A stretch of DNA of 64,000 bases from Alteromonas hispanica (GCF_010500915.1 NZ_JAAAWP010000001.1:1-64000), one strand, 5' to 3'; numbered from the stretch's first letter, positions 7,555 through 17,893 are shown. Notes: a model not told the origin generated them from the letters alone. Program-made: numbers and translations.

Positions 7555-9054
7555 ATGGCATTTGAAAGTTACATATCGCTGGCAGTGTATTTTATTGCAA
7601 TGCTAGGTATAGGCGTGTTTGCCTATCGCCAATCTACAAGCGACATTTCAGGTTACATCCTTGGTGGACGTCAAGTAAGTCCCCACGTAACAGCGCTTTC
7701 AGCCGGCGCTTCAGACATGTCCGGTTGGATGCTCATGGGTTTGCCTGGAGCTATGTACATATCAGGCTTCGATGCAGTTTATATAGCGATCGGTCTTTTG
7801 GCCGGGGCGCTTTTAAACTATATTTTCGTTGCACCTAAGTTACGCGTATACACCGAAGTGGCAGATGACTCGCTTACGGTTCCAGAGTTTTTTGCTAAGC
7901 GCTTTAATTCGCCAAAGTCGAGTTTGCGCATTGTTTCGGCAACAATCATCGTACTGTTTTTCACCCTGTATACATCCGCTGGTTTAGTAGCAGGCGGCAA
8001 GCTTTTTGAGAGCGCATTTTCTCTCGATTACCAAGTTGGTTTGTTTATAACTCTTGGCGTAGTGGTGTCATACACTTTGTTAGGCGGTTTTTTGGCAGTT
8101 AGCCTAACTGACTTCGTTCAAGGTTGTATTATGTTTCTAGCGTTAGTGCTAGTTCCTGTTGTGGCCTTCAGTCAATTTGATAGCGCGTCGCAAATGACGA
8201 GCGCAGCGTATGAATCTGTGCCGAATTTTTCAGACTCTTTGGAAGCGTTAACATTGGTCGGCTTGCTATCGAGTCTTGGATGGGGGCTTGGTTATTTTGG
8301 TCAACCTCACATCATTGTTAGATTTATGGCAATTAGATCGGTGAAAGCCATCTCCACGGCCCGAACAATTGGCATGTCGTGGATGACGGTAACTATCATA
8401 GGCTCCTTGGGTACAGGACTTGTAGGTGTTGCCTATGCAAACCAGTTTGGTCTTCGTGTAGATGATCCGGAAACTATTTTTATTATTTTCTCGCAAATTT
8501 TGTTTCACCCATACATTAGCGGGTTTTTGATGGCGGCTATACTCGCTGCGATCATGAGTACAATTTCGTCACAATTACTGGTTTCTGCGAGTTCGCTGAC
8601 CGAAGATATCTATCGAGTCATTACAAAGAAAGAAGTGTCTGATAAACAAACAGTCACAATTGGACGTTATGGTGTAGCAGGGGTTGCTTTAGTGGCTCTG
8701 ATTTTGGCCCTAGATTCATCAAACACTATTTTGTCATTAGTGAGTAACGCATGGGCAGGATTTGGTGCTGCTTTTGGTCCTTTAGTGCTGTTTTGTCTGT
8801 ATAAAAAGGACCTAACTGCGAAGGCTGCGCTTGCCGGTATGATTTCGGGGGCAGTGACAGTACTGTTCTGGATATACGCGCCTATACTTGAAGATGGGCA
8901 GGCATTGAGCAGCGTCATTTACGAAATTATTCCAGGGTTTGCAATAAGTGCAATTACTCTGTGGTCGGTAACAAGATGGGGCGAAAATCCATCACCGAAT
9001 GTAGAAGCTACATTTGAACAAGCCGGCCAAGAATTAGCGAATCAACAATCTTAA
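7555..9054 (+). CDS. putP: Sodium/proline symporter
   Basis: PutP is an inner-membrane Na+-coupled proline importer of the SSS family. At 499 residues it matches E. coli PutP (502). It has about 13 hydrophobic segments and the strongly PutP-like stretch GGRQVSPHVTALSAGASDMSG early in the protein, where the Na+ and proline ligands sit. The ATG at 7555 has GAGG upstream, with rather long spacing. It precedes proB-proA by 15 bases, so uptake and synthesis of proline seem to share a transcript. This fits proline as an osmoprotectant. No putA is seen in the window. Confidence 0.95.
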   Translation: MAFESYISLAVYFIAMLGIGVFAYRQSTSDISGYILGGRQVSPHVTALSAGASDMSGWMLMGLPGAMYISGFDAVYIAIGLLAGALLNYIFVAPKLRVYTEVADDSLTVPEFFAKRFNSPKSSLRIVSATIIVLFFTLYTSAGLVAGGKLFESAFSLDYQVGLFITLGVVVSYTLLGGFLAVSLTDFVQGCIMFLALVLVPVVAFSQFDSASQMTSAAYESVPNFSDSLEALTLVGLLSSLGWGLGYFGQPHIIVRFMAIRSVKAISTARTIGMSWMTVTIIGSLGTGLVGVAYANQFGLRVDDPETIFIIFSQILFHPYISGFLMAAILAAIMSTISSQLLVSASSLTEDIYRVITKKEVSDKQTVTIGRYGVAGVALVALILALDSSNTILSLVSNAWAGFGAAFGPLVLFCLYKKDLTAKAALAGMISGAVTVLFWIYAPILEDGQALSSVIYEIIPGFAISAITLWSVTRWGENPSPNVEATFEQAGQELANQQS

Positions 9055-9069
9055 GGTTAGATATATATT

Positions 9070-10179
9070 ATGAGTCATCCAAATTGGAATCGCGTCGTCA
9101 TTAAAGTAGGTAGTGCACTTATTGCGCCGAATCAACAGGGGTGTAGTAGCCACTATTTGCTGAGTATCGCACAATTTATAGTTCGCTGTAGAGCGAACGG
9201 TACGCAAGTTGTTCTTGTGTCATCAGGGTCAGTTGCCGCAGGGTCACATATGTTCGCAGATCAGGAAAAGACCAACATTGCGGTGAAAAAAGCGATGGCG
9301 GCCGCGGGTCAAACCGAAATGATCGCAACGTGGGATCGGCTGTTTGATTTCCCATCGGCACAAATGTTGTTAACACATGCAGACCTTCGCGACAGAGAGC
9401 GTTACGTGAGTATTCGTGAAACAATTTTCAGCTTGCTGGACAACAATATTCTGCCGATTGTTAACGAGAACGACACCGTAACTACTGATAAACTCAAAGT
9501 AGGCGACAATGATAATTTGTCAGCGATGGTAGCGGCAGCGGCCGATGCCGATGCGCTTATCATTTGTTCTGACATCGATGGGTTGTATGACAAGAACCCG
9601 CATGAGCACGATGATGCAAAAATGCTGAAATCGGTGGATACTATCGACGAAAGTATTTATGCCATGGCCGGCGGCGCAGTGAAAGGCGGTGTTGGAACCG
9701 GCGGAATGCGCACCAAAATTGAAGCGGCCGAAAAAGCGGTATCTCACGGTATAGATACCTACATTATTAATGGCTTCACCGAGCTGTCTTTTAATATGCT
9801 GTTAGCAGGTGAAAATCCTGGAACGCATTTCAGACCGTTCAAGAAGCCAATGAAAGAAAACGAGCACTGGATGCGTCATACATCAAATGCGCAGGGCGAA
9901 GTGATTATTGAAGGTAATTTCGATGGCACTTTAGGTACCGACAGTGACCAGTTAACGAGTAGCGAAATAATCGGCGTAAAAGGCGAGTTTTCCGTAGGCG
10001 ATACTATTTTAGTACGCAAGGAAGACGGCACAAAACTGGTGAAGGCCAAGTCGAATTATAGTAGCTGTTTATTGAATTTTATTGCGAATCAGGACAGTGA
10101 TGAATTTGCCCACGAGTTCGAAGAGAAAACGGGGCCAATTATTTCTGATCAGCACGTAGCAAACCTGGAGAAAGAATGA
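9070..10179 (+). CDS. proB: Glutamate 5-kinase
   Basis: ProB phosphorylates glutamate with ATP to gamma-glutamyl phosphate, the first step of proline synthesis. The protein has 369 residues. The amino-acid kinase domain (about 1-260) opens with VVIKVGSALI and contains NENDTV and GGMRTKIEAAEKA. A C-terminal PUA domain (about 280-360) is present, as in the full-length E. coli enzyme (367). The family is normally feedback-inhibited by proline through the kinase domain. AAGG lies upstream of the ATG. The stop overlaps proA as ATGA, indicating coupled translation. Confidence 0.96.
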   Translation: MSHPNWNRVVIKVGSALIAPNQQGCSSHYLLSIAQFIVRCRANGTQVVLVSSGSVAAGSHMFADQEKTNIAVKKAMAAAGQTEMIATWDRLFDFPSAQMLLTHADLRDRERYVSIRETIFSLLDNNILPIVNENDTVTTDKLKVGDNDNLSAMVAAAADADALIICSDIDGLYDKNPHEHDDAKMLKSVDTIDESIYAMAGGAVKGGVGTGGMRTKIEAAEKAVSHGIDTYIINGFTELSFNMLLAGENPGTHFRPFKKPMKENEHWMRHTSNAQGEVIIEGNFDGTLGTDSDQLTSSEIIGVKGEFSVGDTILVRKEDGTKLVKAKSNYSSCLLNFIANQDSDEFAHEFEEKTGPIISDQHVANLEKE

Positions 10180-11423
10180 GTATTATTACTGAGTTAGCAC
10201 AACAAGCAAAACAAGCTGCACGTAAATTGGCTGTTTTAGACGAAAGCCAAAAAAACGCGGTGTTAACTGACATGGCTGCAGCTATTAGAGCCAACAAAGA
10301 CAAGATAATTGCGGTTAACGAAAAAGAAGTAGCTCGCGCCAAAGAAAATAATCTTGATGAAGCTATGATCGATCGTCTCATCCTAGATGATGAGCGTATA
10401 GAAGCGATGGCAGAGGGAATCGAAGTTATTGTTGAGCTTGACGATCCCGTGGGTAAAGAACGTGTTTTCGGTACTCGACCTAACGGCATCGAAATTAAGA
10501 AAATGCGCATCCCACTAGGGGTAGTGTGCATGATTTATGAAGCACGTCCAAATGTAACTGCTGATGCAGGTGCTCTATGCTTCAAATCAGGTAATGCAGT
10601 TATTTTGCGTGGTGGTAAAGAGGCGCTAGATACGAGTCTTGCCATTGCAGAGTTAATGCAAGATACACTTGAAAAGCATAATTTGCCGAAGGCATTAGTC
10701 ACGGTTGTACCTAACCCTGACCGCGCCCTTATGCAAGAGTTGATGGAACAAAGAGATTATATTGACGTGATCATACCTCGCGGCGGTGAAGGTTTAATCA
10801 ATTACGTTACCGATAACTCTAAAGTTCCAGTAATTCAGCATTTTAAAGGCGTTTGTCACTTATACGTAGACAGTGATGCTGATTTGGACAATGCACTAGA
10901 GATTTTGCTTAATGGTAAAACCCAGAGAACAGGTGTGTGTAATGCACTTGAAGGTTTAGTTGTTCACCAAGCAATTGCTGGCGACTTTTTACCTCGTGTT
11001 GCGCAAGCATTTAAAGAGCATAATGTTAAGGTTCACGTTGACAGCAAAGGCAGTGAATACTTTGAGGGTGCTGACGTTATTGATGAATCTGGGTACGGTG
11101 AAGAGTACTTAGGTCTTGAAATAGCAATTCGTGTTGTTGATGACTTCGACGGTGCAATCGATCACATAGCGCAGTTTGGTAGTAACCACACCGAAGTTAT
11201 TTGTACAAAAGACAAAGAAAAAGCGAAATTATTCCAACGCGCAGTTGATGCCAGTGTTGTTATGGTAAACGCTTCTTCACGTTTTTCTGACGGAAGTCAG
11301 CTAGGTTTAGGCGCAGAAATAGGTATAGCGACAACAAAGTTGCATGCCTATGGCCCAATGGGACTAGAGTCTTTAACCTCAGAAAAATATTTAGTGAATG
11401 GCGAAGGTCAAATTCGCCAATAA
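10176..11423 (+). CDS. proA: Gamma-glutamyl phosphate reductase
   Basis: ProA reduces gamma-glutamyl phosphate with NADPH to glutamate semialdehyde, which cyclises to the proline precursor. The protein has 415 residues (E. coli 417) and an aldehyde-dehydrogenase fold. The catalytic Cys lies in KTQRTGVCNALE, and IYEARPNVTADAGALC and the C-terminal SSRFSDGSQLGLGAEIGIAT are family hallmarks. It is translated from an ATG inside the proB stop and is the last gene of putP-proB-proA. A strong terminator lies about 130 bases downstream. Confidence 0.97.
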   Translation: MSIITELAQQAKQAARKLAVLDESQKNAVLTDMAAAIRANKDKIIAVNEKEVARAKENNLDEAMIDRLILDDERIEAMAEGIEVIVELDDPVGKERVFGTRPNGIEIKKMRIPLGVVCMIYEARPNVTADAGALCFKSGNAVILRGGKEALDTSLAIAELMQDTLEKHNLPKALVTVVPNPDRALMQELMEQRDYIDVIIPRGGEGLINYVTDNSKVPVIQHFKGVCHLYVDSDADLDNALEILLNGKTQRTGVCNALEGLVVHQAIAGDFLPRVAQAFKEHNVKVHVDSKGSEYFEGADVIDESGYGEEYLGLEIAIRVVDDFDGAIDHIAQFGSNHTEVICTKDKEKAKLFQRAVDASVVMVNASSRFSDGSQLGLGAEIGIATTKLHAYGPMGLESLTSEKYLVNGEGQIRQ

Positions 11424-11550
11424 GCCAAATATAAGAGCTTTTTTGTTAAGGGTGTTTTTAATAAACAGTTTTCGGGAATAAAAGCTCGCAAAAAGCACAT
11501 AGTGACTGGTCGGCATTGTGCCTGCTCGTTGAGTGCTTCATAATACAAAG

Positions 11551-11577
11551 CGCTGACATTCGTCAGCGTTTTTTTTT
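11551..11577 (+). terminator. Intrinsic terminator after proA
   Basis: CGCTGAC (11551-11557) and GTCAGCG (11562-11568) form a 7-bp stem with a four-base loop, followed by nine T. This is a canonical Rho-independent terminator for the proline operon, just before the MscS-family gene. Confidence 0.9.
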
Positions 11578-11607
11578 GCTTTCAATAAATTAGCGTGGAG
11601 TGACTTG

Positions 11608-12555
11608 ATGGAGAATGTGATGGAACCAGCACAAATATGGCAAACATTCATCGCGTATGCGCATGAATACAAGCTATTGGCTTCTGTCTTACTGCTTATT
11701 TCTCTGCATTATACCAAAAAGGGCATGTTGCGCCTTATTAAACTCAGAAGTTCTCGCAAAGGTGAGGATAGACGAAATCAGATCAACATTTTAGAGCAGT
11801 TGGGTAATGCGTTAATCATCATATTGCTGATGGTGCTTTGGTCTGCTGAAATTCAAACCCTCGCTATATCAATTGCTGCCTTCATGGTGGCCATTGTGCT
11901 GGCCACCCGCGAATTTATTCAATGCTTCATGGGCTTTATTTACTATTTGGGTGCTCGGCCTTTTCGGGTGGGTGACTGGATACAGATGAATAACAATATA
12001 GGTGAAGTGGTAGAAATGGACTGGGCCAAAACCACCATGTTGGAAGTGGATAGGGAGAGTTTTAACTATACGGGTAAGCACGTATACGTACCTAATAGCC
12101 AACTGGTTACTCAAACGGTACGTAACCTCAACTTTATGCGTCGATATCGCTTGCATTCTTTCAGTATTGTTAACGAGCCTACCGTAAACGCCTATAGTCT
12201 TTTACCGGCATTTCACGCAAGAGCGCAGGCTCACTGTGAGTATTTTCGCGATGTCGCAGAACGATACAAGGGTTTAATCGAAAGACATCTCGAGCAAGAA
12301 TTTATTCGAATCGATCCGGAAATTGAAATCAAAACCAACGAGCTTGCAAAGGTGGTGGTGCAGGTTAACCTTTTTTGTCCTACGGACGATGCACAAGAAC
12401 TTGAGCACAAGATGTGTTCAGATTGGTTGAGTCTTTGGTTTAGAGCGTTGAAAGAAGAAAGTCAGATGCTGGCAACGCTTCAAGAGCAAAGTCAAACATC
12501 CATGCAGGCCCACAATGCAATAAGTACACAATCGTCTTCAGGTGGCGCACTCTAG
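11608..12555 (+). CDS. Small-conductance mechanosensitive (MscS-family) channel
   Basis: This 315-residue inner-membrane channel would release solutes on hypo-osmotic shock. It has three hydrophobic segments within residues 10-110. The pore-lining third helix is followed by the beta domain signature ARPFRVGDWIQMNNNIGEVVEMDW and VPNSQLVTQTVRNL. A soluble C-terminal domain follows. The frame opens at a TTG (11605), but GTGGAG is spaced better for the ATG at 11608, so that start is used. It follows the proline operon but is separated by a terminator. The stop overlaps the convergent HNH gene by four bases. Confidence 0.88.
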   Translation: MENVMEPAQIWQTFIAYAHEYKLLASVLLLISLHYTKKGMLRLIKLRSSRKGEDRRNQINILEQLGNALIIILLMVLWSAEIQTLAISIAAFMVAIVLATREFIQCFMGFIYYLGARPFRVGDWIQMNNNIGEVVEMDWAKTTMLEVDRESFNYTGKHVYVPNSQLVTQTVRNLNFMRRYRLHSFSIVNEPTVNAYSLLPAFHARAQAHCEYFRDVAERYKGLIERHLEQEFIRIDPEIEIKTNELAKVVVQVNLFCPTDDAQELEHKMCSDWLSLWFRALKEESQMLATLQEQSQTSMQAHNAISTQSSSGGAL

Positions 12556-13103
12556 CTGCATTTCCATTCCCTATATCGAGTAAAATGACTTTCCAAAAAA
12601 GCCATTTGGTCCGATAGAATTTTTCTGTTCATCAAATAAAAACGCTCATATACGTTTGGCCTGAACGGAACAGCAAGTAATGGCATATTTGCCTCTTCGG
12701 GGGTCTTTGCTCCTTTTGCGTGATTGCATCTCTGACAGGCAGAGGCCACGTTGGTCCAGCTGTCTTTTCCGCCCCTTGAACGAGGTATAATATGATCCCG
12801 CGTAAGCTGTTTTGGCGAAAACTGCGCACCGCAATAAAGGCACATATAACTATCGCGACGGAAAAGGTATTTATTGGTTAATGCAATTTTTCCACTCATA
12901 TCAGTGACCTTGCCATCGCAAGCGATAATACTCGACAACGACAGCTCACTTTGAATACCTGCGTGATTCCATCCACCTTTAAGCGTTATGGCATCTGTGC
13001 CAAGCTCGAACAATACCTTGTCTTGGCAATATAGTTTGGCGGCGTGTTCTATGTCTATCCACTCTTGTGGCATTCCAGCCTTATTCAGTCTTAGCACAAG
13101 CAT
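12552..13103 (-). CDS. HNH endonuclease family protein
   Basis: The protein has 183 residues. The C-terminal half carries a zinc-stabilised HNH nuclease fold: CLYCG (Cys88, Cys91), TRDHIIPRSRGG (His104 metal/catalytic) and ACQRCNHAKGAK (Cys123, Cys126). The N-terminal 80 residues (VLRLNKAGMPQEWIDIEHAA) match the helper region common to chromosomal single-gene HNH proteins, not to toxins or homing endonucleases. The biological role of this family is not established. It has no partner methylase or immunity gene and overlaps the 3' end of the MscS-family gene by four bases on the opposite strand. Confidence 0.88.
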   Translation of the reverse strand: MLVLRLNKAGMPQEWIDIEHAAKLYCQDKVLFELGTDAITLKGGWNHAGIQSELSLSSIIACDGKVTDMSGKIALTNKYLFRRDSYMCLYCGAQFSPKQLTRDHIIPRSRGGKDSWTNVASACQRCNHAKGAKTPEEANMPLLAVPFRPNVYERFYLMNRKILSDQMAFLESHFTRYREWKCS

Positions 13104-13401
13104 AAATTCCCCTTAACGCACATTTGTTTTATACGATTGTTTTATGTGGTTTTTAGTTTTGACCTTTGCTTTTTTCTATCGTACTCGATTTTGTGACATC
13201 AGTTTATTGCATTGTGATGAAAATATAGCCATGTAATCTTTTTTAATCGAGTGATGAAGCTACGATGGGAAATGCAGCAGATAAATACATAATAATTTCA
13301 ATCTTCTCCTTCATTTGGCGATGGCAAAATTCTGTGTTCATCGCTATACTGAGCACCGCAATTAAAAGCGATAAATAAAGATTGGAATTAAAGGACAAAT
13401 A

Positions 13402-15513
13402 GTGACTCCTATTACTAAATCATTTCAGTATGGTCAGCATACTGTAACTCTAGAGACGGGCGTAATTGCTCGTCAGGCAACAGCTGCGGTTTTGGCAAGT
13501 ATGGACGACACGTCTGTATTGGTATCGGTAGTTGGTAAGAAAGAAGCGAATGCAGGTCAAGATTTCTTCCCACTAACGGTAAACTACCAAGAAAAAGCGT
13601 ATGCTGCGGGTAAAATCCCTGGTGGATTCTTCAAGCGTGAAGGCCGTCCATCTGAAGGTGAAACGTTAATTGCACGTCTTATTGACCGTCCAATTCGTCC
13701 ACTTTTCCCTGAAGGCTTCAAAAATGAAGTTCAGATTATCATCACTGTAATGTCTGCTAACCCAGATATTCCTACTGATATCATCTCACTTATTGGTACC
13801 TCTGCAGCACTAGCCATTTCTGGTATGCCGTTTAACGGTCCAGTCGGTGCAGCTCGTGTGGGTTACAGCAATGGTGAATATATTCTTAATACACGTGCTG
13901 AAGAGCAAGAATCAAGCGAACTTGACTTGGTTGTTGCTGGTACAGAAGGTGCGGTATTAATGGTTGAATCTGAAGCCAATGTGCTTTCAGAAGACACTAT
14001 GCTTGGTGCCGTTATGTACGGTCACGAGCAAATGCAAACTGTTGTTAATGCGGTAAATGAATTCGCGGCTGAAGTTGGTACTGAAAAGTGGGACTGGAAA
14101 CCAGAAGCGGAAAATACATCGCTAAAAGACAAAGTAAAAGCGTTAGCTGAAGCAGAAATGACGGCTGCTTACCAGATTTCTGACAAGCTAGAGCGTAAAG
14201 ACGCAGTTGTTGCTGCGACAGAAAAAGCGCTTGCAGCCATTGTTGCAGAAGACGAAGAGCAAGACCAAAAAGAAGTACTTGACCTTCTTCACGAGCTTGA
14301 GTCTGACGTAGTACGTTCACGTATTCTTTCTGGCGAGCCACGCATCGACGGTCGCGACCCTAAAATGATTCGCGCCATTGATGTGGCTACAGGCATTTTA
14401 CCGCGTACTCATGGTTCGTCATTGTTTACTCGTGGTGAAACGCAAGCCATCGTTGCTGCAACGCTTGGTACAGAGCGTGATGCACAGATGATTGACGAGC
14501 TTCAGGGCAAGCGCGATAGTCGCTTTATGCTTCACTACAACTTCCCTCCATACTGTGTGGGTGAAACCGGTTTTGTTGGTTCACCAAAGCGTCGCGAAAT
14601 TGGCCACGGCCGTTTAGCAAAGCGCGGTATTCAAGCAGTTATGCCAAGTGAAGAAGAATTCCCGTACGTAGTACGTGTAGTATCTGAAATCACTGAGTCT
14701 AACGGTTCATCATCTATGGCGTCAGTATGTGGTACTTCACTTGCGCTTATGGATGCAGGTGTTCCTATTAAGGCATCTGTTGCTGGTATCGCAATGGGTC
14801 TTGTGAAAAGTGATGACAACTTTGTTGTACTTTCAGACATCCTTGGTGACGAAGATCACCTTGGCGATATGGACTTTAAAGTAGCGGGTACTACCGATGG
14901 TATTACTGCACTTCAAATGGACATAAAGATTGAAGGTATTACTAAAGAGATCATGCAGATCGCACTTAAGCAGGCTAAAGAAGCACGTTTGCATATCTTA
15001 AAAGTGATGGATGAAGCCATTGGCGGACATCGCGAAGAACTAAGTGAATTTGCACCTCGCATCTACACCATGAAGGTAGACCAGGATAAGATCCGTGATG
15101 TGATTGGTAAAGGCGGCGCAATGATCCGTCAAATCACTGAAGAGTCTGATACCAACATCGAAATTGAAGATGACGGCACTATCAAAATCTTCGCAACAGA
15201 GCGCGCGAAAGCCGAGATTGCTATTGCTAAGATTGAGCAGGTTACTGCTGAAATCGAAGTGGGTAAAACCTATAACGGTAAAATTACCCGCATCGTTGAC
15301 TTCGGTGCTTTCGTGGAAGTACTACCTGGTAAAGAAGGGCTTGTACACATTTCACAAATCGCTCACGAGCGAGTGAATAAAGTAACTGACTACCTTAAAG
15401 AAGGTGAGATGGTTGACGTTAAGGTTATGGAAATTGATCGCCAAAACCGCGTACGTCTAAGCATTAAAGAACTTCTAGAAAAGCCTGCGCCTAAGTCTGA
15501 CGACGCAGAGTAA
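13402..15513 (+). CDS. pnp: Polyribonucleotide nucleotidyltransferase (PNPase)
   Basis: PNPase is a phosphorolytic 3'-5' exoribonuclease of the RNA degradosome. The protein has 703 residues with two RNase PH domains (about 5-225 and 310-545), a KH domain with [14 protein letters not shown], and a C-terminal S1 domain ([15 protein letters not shown]). The start is GTG, with AAGGA six bases upstream, and aligns with the known family N-terminus; the E. coli gene also uses a non-ATG start. rpsO, the usual upstream partner, is absent: an HNH gene lies there on the opposite strand. A strong terminator follows. Confidence 0.97.
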   Translation: MTPITKSFQYGQHTVTLETGVIARQATAAVLASMDDTSVLVSVVGKKEANAGQDFFPLTVNYQEKAYAAGKIPGGFFKREGRPSEGETLIARLIDRPIRPLFPEGFKNEVQIIITVMSANPDIPTDIISLIGTSAALAISGMPFNGPVGAARVGYSNGEYILNTRAEEQESSELDLVVAGTEGAVLMVESEANVLSEDTMLGAVMYGHEQMQTVVNAVNEFAAEVGTEKWDWKPEAENTSLKDKVKALAEAEMTAAYQISDKLERKDAVVAATEKALAAIVAEDEEQDQKEVLDLLHELESDVVRSRILSGEPRIDGRDPKMIRAIDVATGILPRTHGSSLFTRGETQAIVAATLGTERDAQMIDELQGKRDSRFMLHYNFPPYCVGETGFVGSPKRREIGHGRLAKRGIQAVMPSEEEFPYVVRVVSEITESNGSSSMASVCGTSLALMDAGVPIKASVAGIAMGLVKSDDNFVVLSDILGDEDHLGDMDFKVAGTTDGITALQMDIKIEGITKEIMQIALKQAKEARLHILKVMDEAIGGHREELSEFAPRIYTMKVDQDKIRDVIGKGGAMIRQITEESDTNIEIEDDGTIKIFATERAKAEIAIAKIEQVTAEIEVGKTYNGKITRIVDFGAFVEVLPGKEGLVHISQIAHERVNKVTDYLKEGEMVDVKVMEIDRQNRVRLSIKELLEKPAPKSDDAE

Positions 15514-15588
15514 TAGTGTGGAAAAAGCGCAAAAACGCTTTTGTACATTCATTAAAGAATGTGCCCATTAAGAAGTAAGAAAGACTGA

Positions 15589-15613
15589 AAAAGGGAGCCT
15601 AGCTCCCTTTTTT
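15589..15613 (+). terminator. Intrinsic terminator after pnp
   Basis: GGGAGC (15593-15598) pairs with GCTCCC (15602-15607) around a three-base loop, extended by A-T pairs and followed by six T. This is a canonical terminator. Confidence 0.9.
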
Positions 15614-15661
15614 GTTTTGGTTGACCCGTCCTAAATAGCGTTAAGGTAAAAAAGGATAAAA

Positions 15662-15955
15662 ATGGATAAGCAAACTCAAACTGAAATAGAAGCTGCCGTA
15701 TTTCGTCGTTTAGTAGAGCACCTAGACGAAAATAAAGACGTTCAGAATATCGATTTGATGATTTTGGCTGATTTTTGTCGTAACTGTTTAGCGAAATGGT
15801 ATTCGTCAGCGGCTAGCGAGAAAGGCGTTGATGTAGATTACGAAGCTGCTAGAGAGGTTGTTTACAAAATGCCTTATTCAGAATGGAAAGAAAAACACCA
15901 GCTTCCTGCTACAGATGAACAACTAGAGAAGTTAGCCGCTAGACAGCAGAAGTAA
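15662..15955 (+). CDS. DUF1244 family protein
   Basis: This 97-residue soluble protein is conserved across proteobacteria. The family signature is clear: AAVFRRLVEHLD early, then MILADFCRNCLAKWY with a CxxC pair and MPYSEWKEKHQ. The two Cys suggest a metal site, but no function is established for the family. AAGGA lies five bases before the ATG. It sits between the pnp terminator and a second hairpin, so it is probably transcribed alone. Confidence 0.92.
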   Translation: MDKQTQTEIEAAVFRRLVEHLDENKDVQNIDLMILADFCRNCLAKWYSSAASEKGVDVDYEAAREVVYKMPYSEWKEKHQLPATDEQLEKLAARQQK

Positions 15956-15991
15956 TGCAGAACGTTACTGCTATTTGCCTCCAATTATACA

Positions 15992-16024
15992 GGCAGCACC
16001 TCCAAGTTTAGGCGTGCTGCCTTT
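15992..16024 (+). terminator. Possible terminator after the DUF1244 gene
   Basis: GGCAGCAC (15992-15999) and GTGCTGCC (16014-16021) form a perfect 8-bp stem with a 14-base loop. Only three T follow, so termination would be weak. It lies about 35 bases beyond the DUF1244 stop. Confidence 0.55.
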
Positions 16025-16315
16025 AAACCCTTTTATCGCCTGCTCAAAATTCAGCCTCAATTTCTGCTATGACGTCATAATATTGATATCTTATCTTTAC
16101 TATATAACTAAACTTAAAACTCCCGCCTGCGTAAAAACGTCCATGAAAGAAATCGCGCTTTGATAAGTGCTTTTTATTACCGCATTTGCTCGTATAGACG
16201 GGCAGATGCGTCTTTATTATTGTTCGATTTTTGTTGTTTTTATGGAGAGTATTTTTTTTTGGGGCTTAAAAATCGGTATGTCACTAGCGTTATCCGACAT
16301 AGCTGGAGTAGCTAA

Positions 16316-17650
16316 ATGGAAGCAAAGAAGTCAGACCCATCTTTAACCGAAGGCTCAATTGTGGGCCACATGATTCGGTTATCTATACCTGCATCCACAG
16401 GCATGATTTTCAATACTCTCTACAACCTTACCGACATTTGGTTTGCGGGCTATCTTTCAGACAATGCGTTGGCCGGGCTGTCTATTGCCTCTAGCGTTTT
16501 CTTTTTGCTGCTGTCTATTGGTATAGGCATTCAAACTGGTGCTTCAGCTATGATAGCGCCTGGTGCTGGCCGTGGCGAAACACATGAGGTTAAAGGTTGG
16601 CTTGATAATGTCAGTGGTTTAGCGATTGCGTTTAGTGCATTGTCTTGTGTAATTGGCTTCTTTGCTGCTCGCCCTCTAGTGGTTTTACTTGGCGCCGAAC
16701 CCAATATAGAACCTCTGGCTATGGACTATCTATGGGTAACTTTAGCTGGCTCACTTGGTTTTACTTTGTCTTTCGGTGCCGCAGGTGCACTCATGGCATT
16801 AGGTGATACAAAATCTAACCGCAACGCCTTAATGGTGGGCTTTGTCGCTAATTTCGGGCTCAATCCTCTATTCACGTTTGTATTAGATTTAGGCGTAAGT
16901 GGCATTGCCCTCGCAACTGTTGTGATCAAGTTTGCAACCGCATTTTATTTGTTTCGAGTGCTGATGAAACGGTTGAATATCTCTGTGAAACCCACCTTTG
17001 ATAAAGCACGGTGGCGTGATTTATTACGGCAGATACTGCCAGCCAGTTTTAATATGCTCACCATCATTTTGGGCGGGTTTATTACGGTGGCTCTTATAGG
17101 GCAGTTCGGTAGTGAGCATGTTGCTGGCTACACTGTAGGACTTCGCCTCGAGCAAGTGTTGCTGTTACCGGCTTTGGGTTTAAACAGTGCAGTTATGGCT
17201 ATTGCTGGGCAAAACATGGGGTTGAACTATTTCGACAGAGTATCGGAGACTTATCGCAAAGGGCTACTAATAGGTTTGTTTATGGCCTTTGTATCAATAC
17301 CTGTAATGTATTTTCTTTCGCCCTTGGCCATGAGCTTATTTACTGATGATACAACCATACAAAGCACAGGTATTACTTATTTAAGGATAGACACATTAGC
17401 TTTCTATGCTTATGTAATCTTGTTCCAAAGCGTGGCGGTACTGCAGGCGATGCAAAAGCCCATGTTCCCCATGTATTTGGGTATAGCACGCCAACTTGTA
17501 GTGCCAGCAGCAATTAACTATACGCTCATTATTGTATTGGAGTACCCTATGGTATCGATGTTCTACACTATAGTGGGTGTTGTTATTCTCAGTGCCGTGA
17601 TTGCCTTTTTCTATACCACAAGAGAAATAAGCCGACTAAGCAGCGCTTAA
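16316..17650 (+). CDS. MATE-family multidrug/metabolite exporter
   Basis: This 444-residue inner-membrane antiporter has about 12 predicted helices in two homologous halves. The first half opens with MIRLSIPASTGMIFNTLYNLTDIWFAG, the typical MATE substrate-pathway start; the second has LPASFNMLTIILGGFI and GLNSAVMAIAGQNMG. Family members couple Na+ or H+ entry to export of cationic compounds. GGAG lies eight bases before the ATG. The substrate is unknown. It is distinct in sequence from the second MATE protein encoded at 27936-29300. Confidence 0.9.
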   Translation: MEAKKSDPSLTEGSIVGHMIRLSIPASTGMIFNTLYNLTDIWFAGYLSDNALAGLSIASSVFFLLLSIGIGIQTGASAMIAPGAGRGETHEVKGWLDNVSGLAIAFSALSCVIGFFAARPLVVLLGAEPNIEPLAMDYLWVTLAGSLGFTLSFGAAGALMALGDTKSNRNALMVGFVANFGLNPLFTFVLDLGVSGIALATVVIKFATAFYLFRVLMKRLNISVKPTFDKARWRDLLRQILPASFNMLTIILGGFITVALIGQFGSEHVAGYTVGLRLEQVLLLPALGLNSAVMAIAGQNMGLNYFDRVSETYRKGLLIGLFMAFVSIPVMYFLSPLAMSLFTDDTTIQSTGITYLRIDTLAFYAYVILFQSVAVLQAMQKPMFPMYLGIARQLVVPAAINYTLIIVLEYPMVSMFYTIVGVVILSAVIAFFYTTREISRLSSA

Positions 17651-17893
17651 AAACTAGTTGAAATGTACAGTGGCTTCTTCCGTTATTTAACGTTTTGTAA
17701 CGATTCTTATTGCGTGTGATCATTGCGTTAGTGTCATCACAACGCTAACTTAATTGTGGGGAGCTTCTGCTTTCTTAGCTTTGAAGAGGAAACGTCTCTA
17801 ATTAATGGGCGTTAGGTTTCGGTGCTAACGAAAATAGATGACAAAATAGTACAAATATACATAGAACGTTCATAAAAATAAGGACAATATTTT

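Noticed and set aside
12552..13103. HNH gene as part of a restriction or toxin system
   Set aside because: There is no methylase, specificity or immunity gene beside it, and its N-terminal region matches common stand-alone chromosomal HNH proteins.
15975..16163. 62-residue open frame after the DUF1244 gene
   Set aside because: It runs through a terminator-like hairpin, has no ribosome binding site and resembles no known protein.
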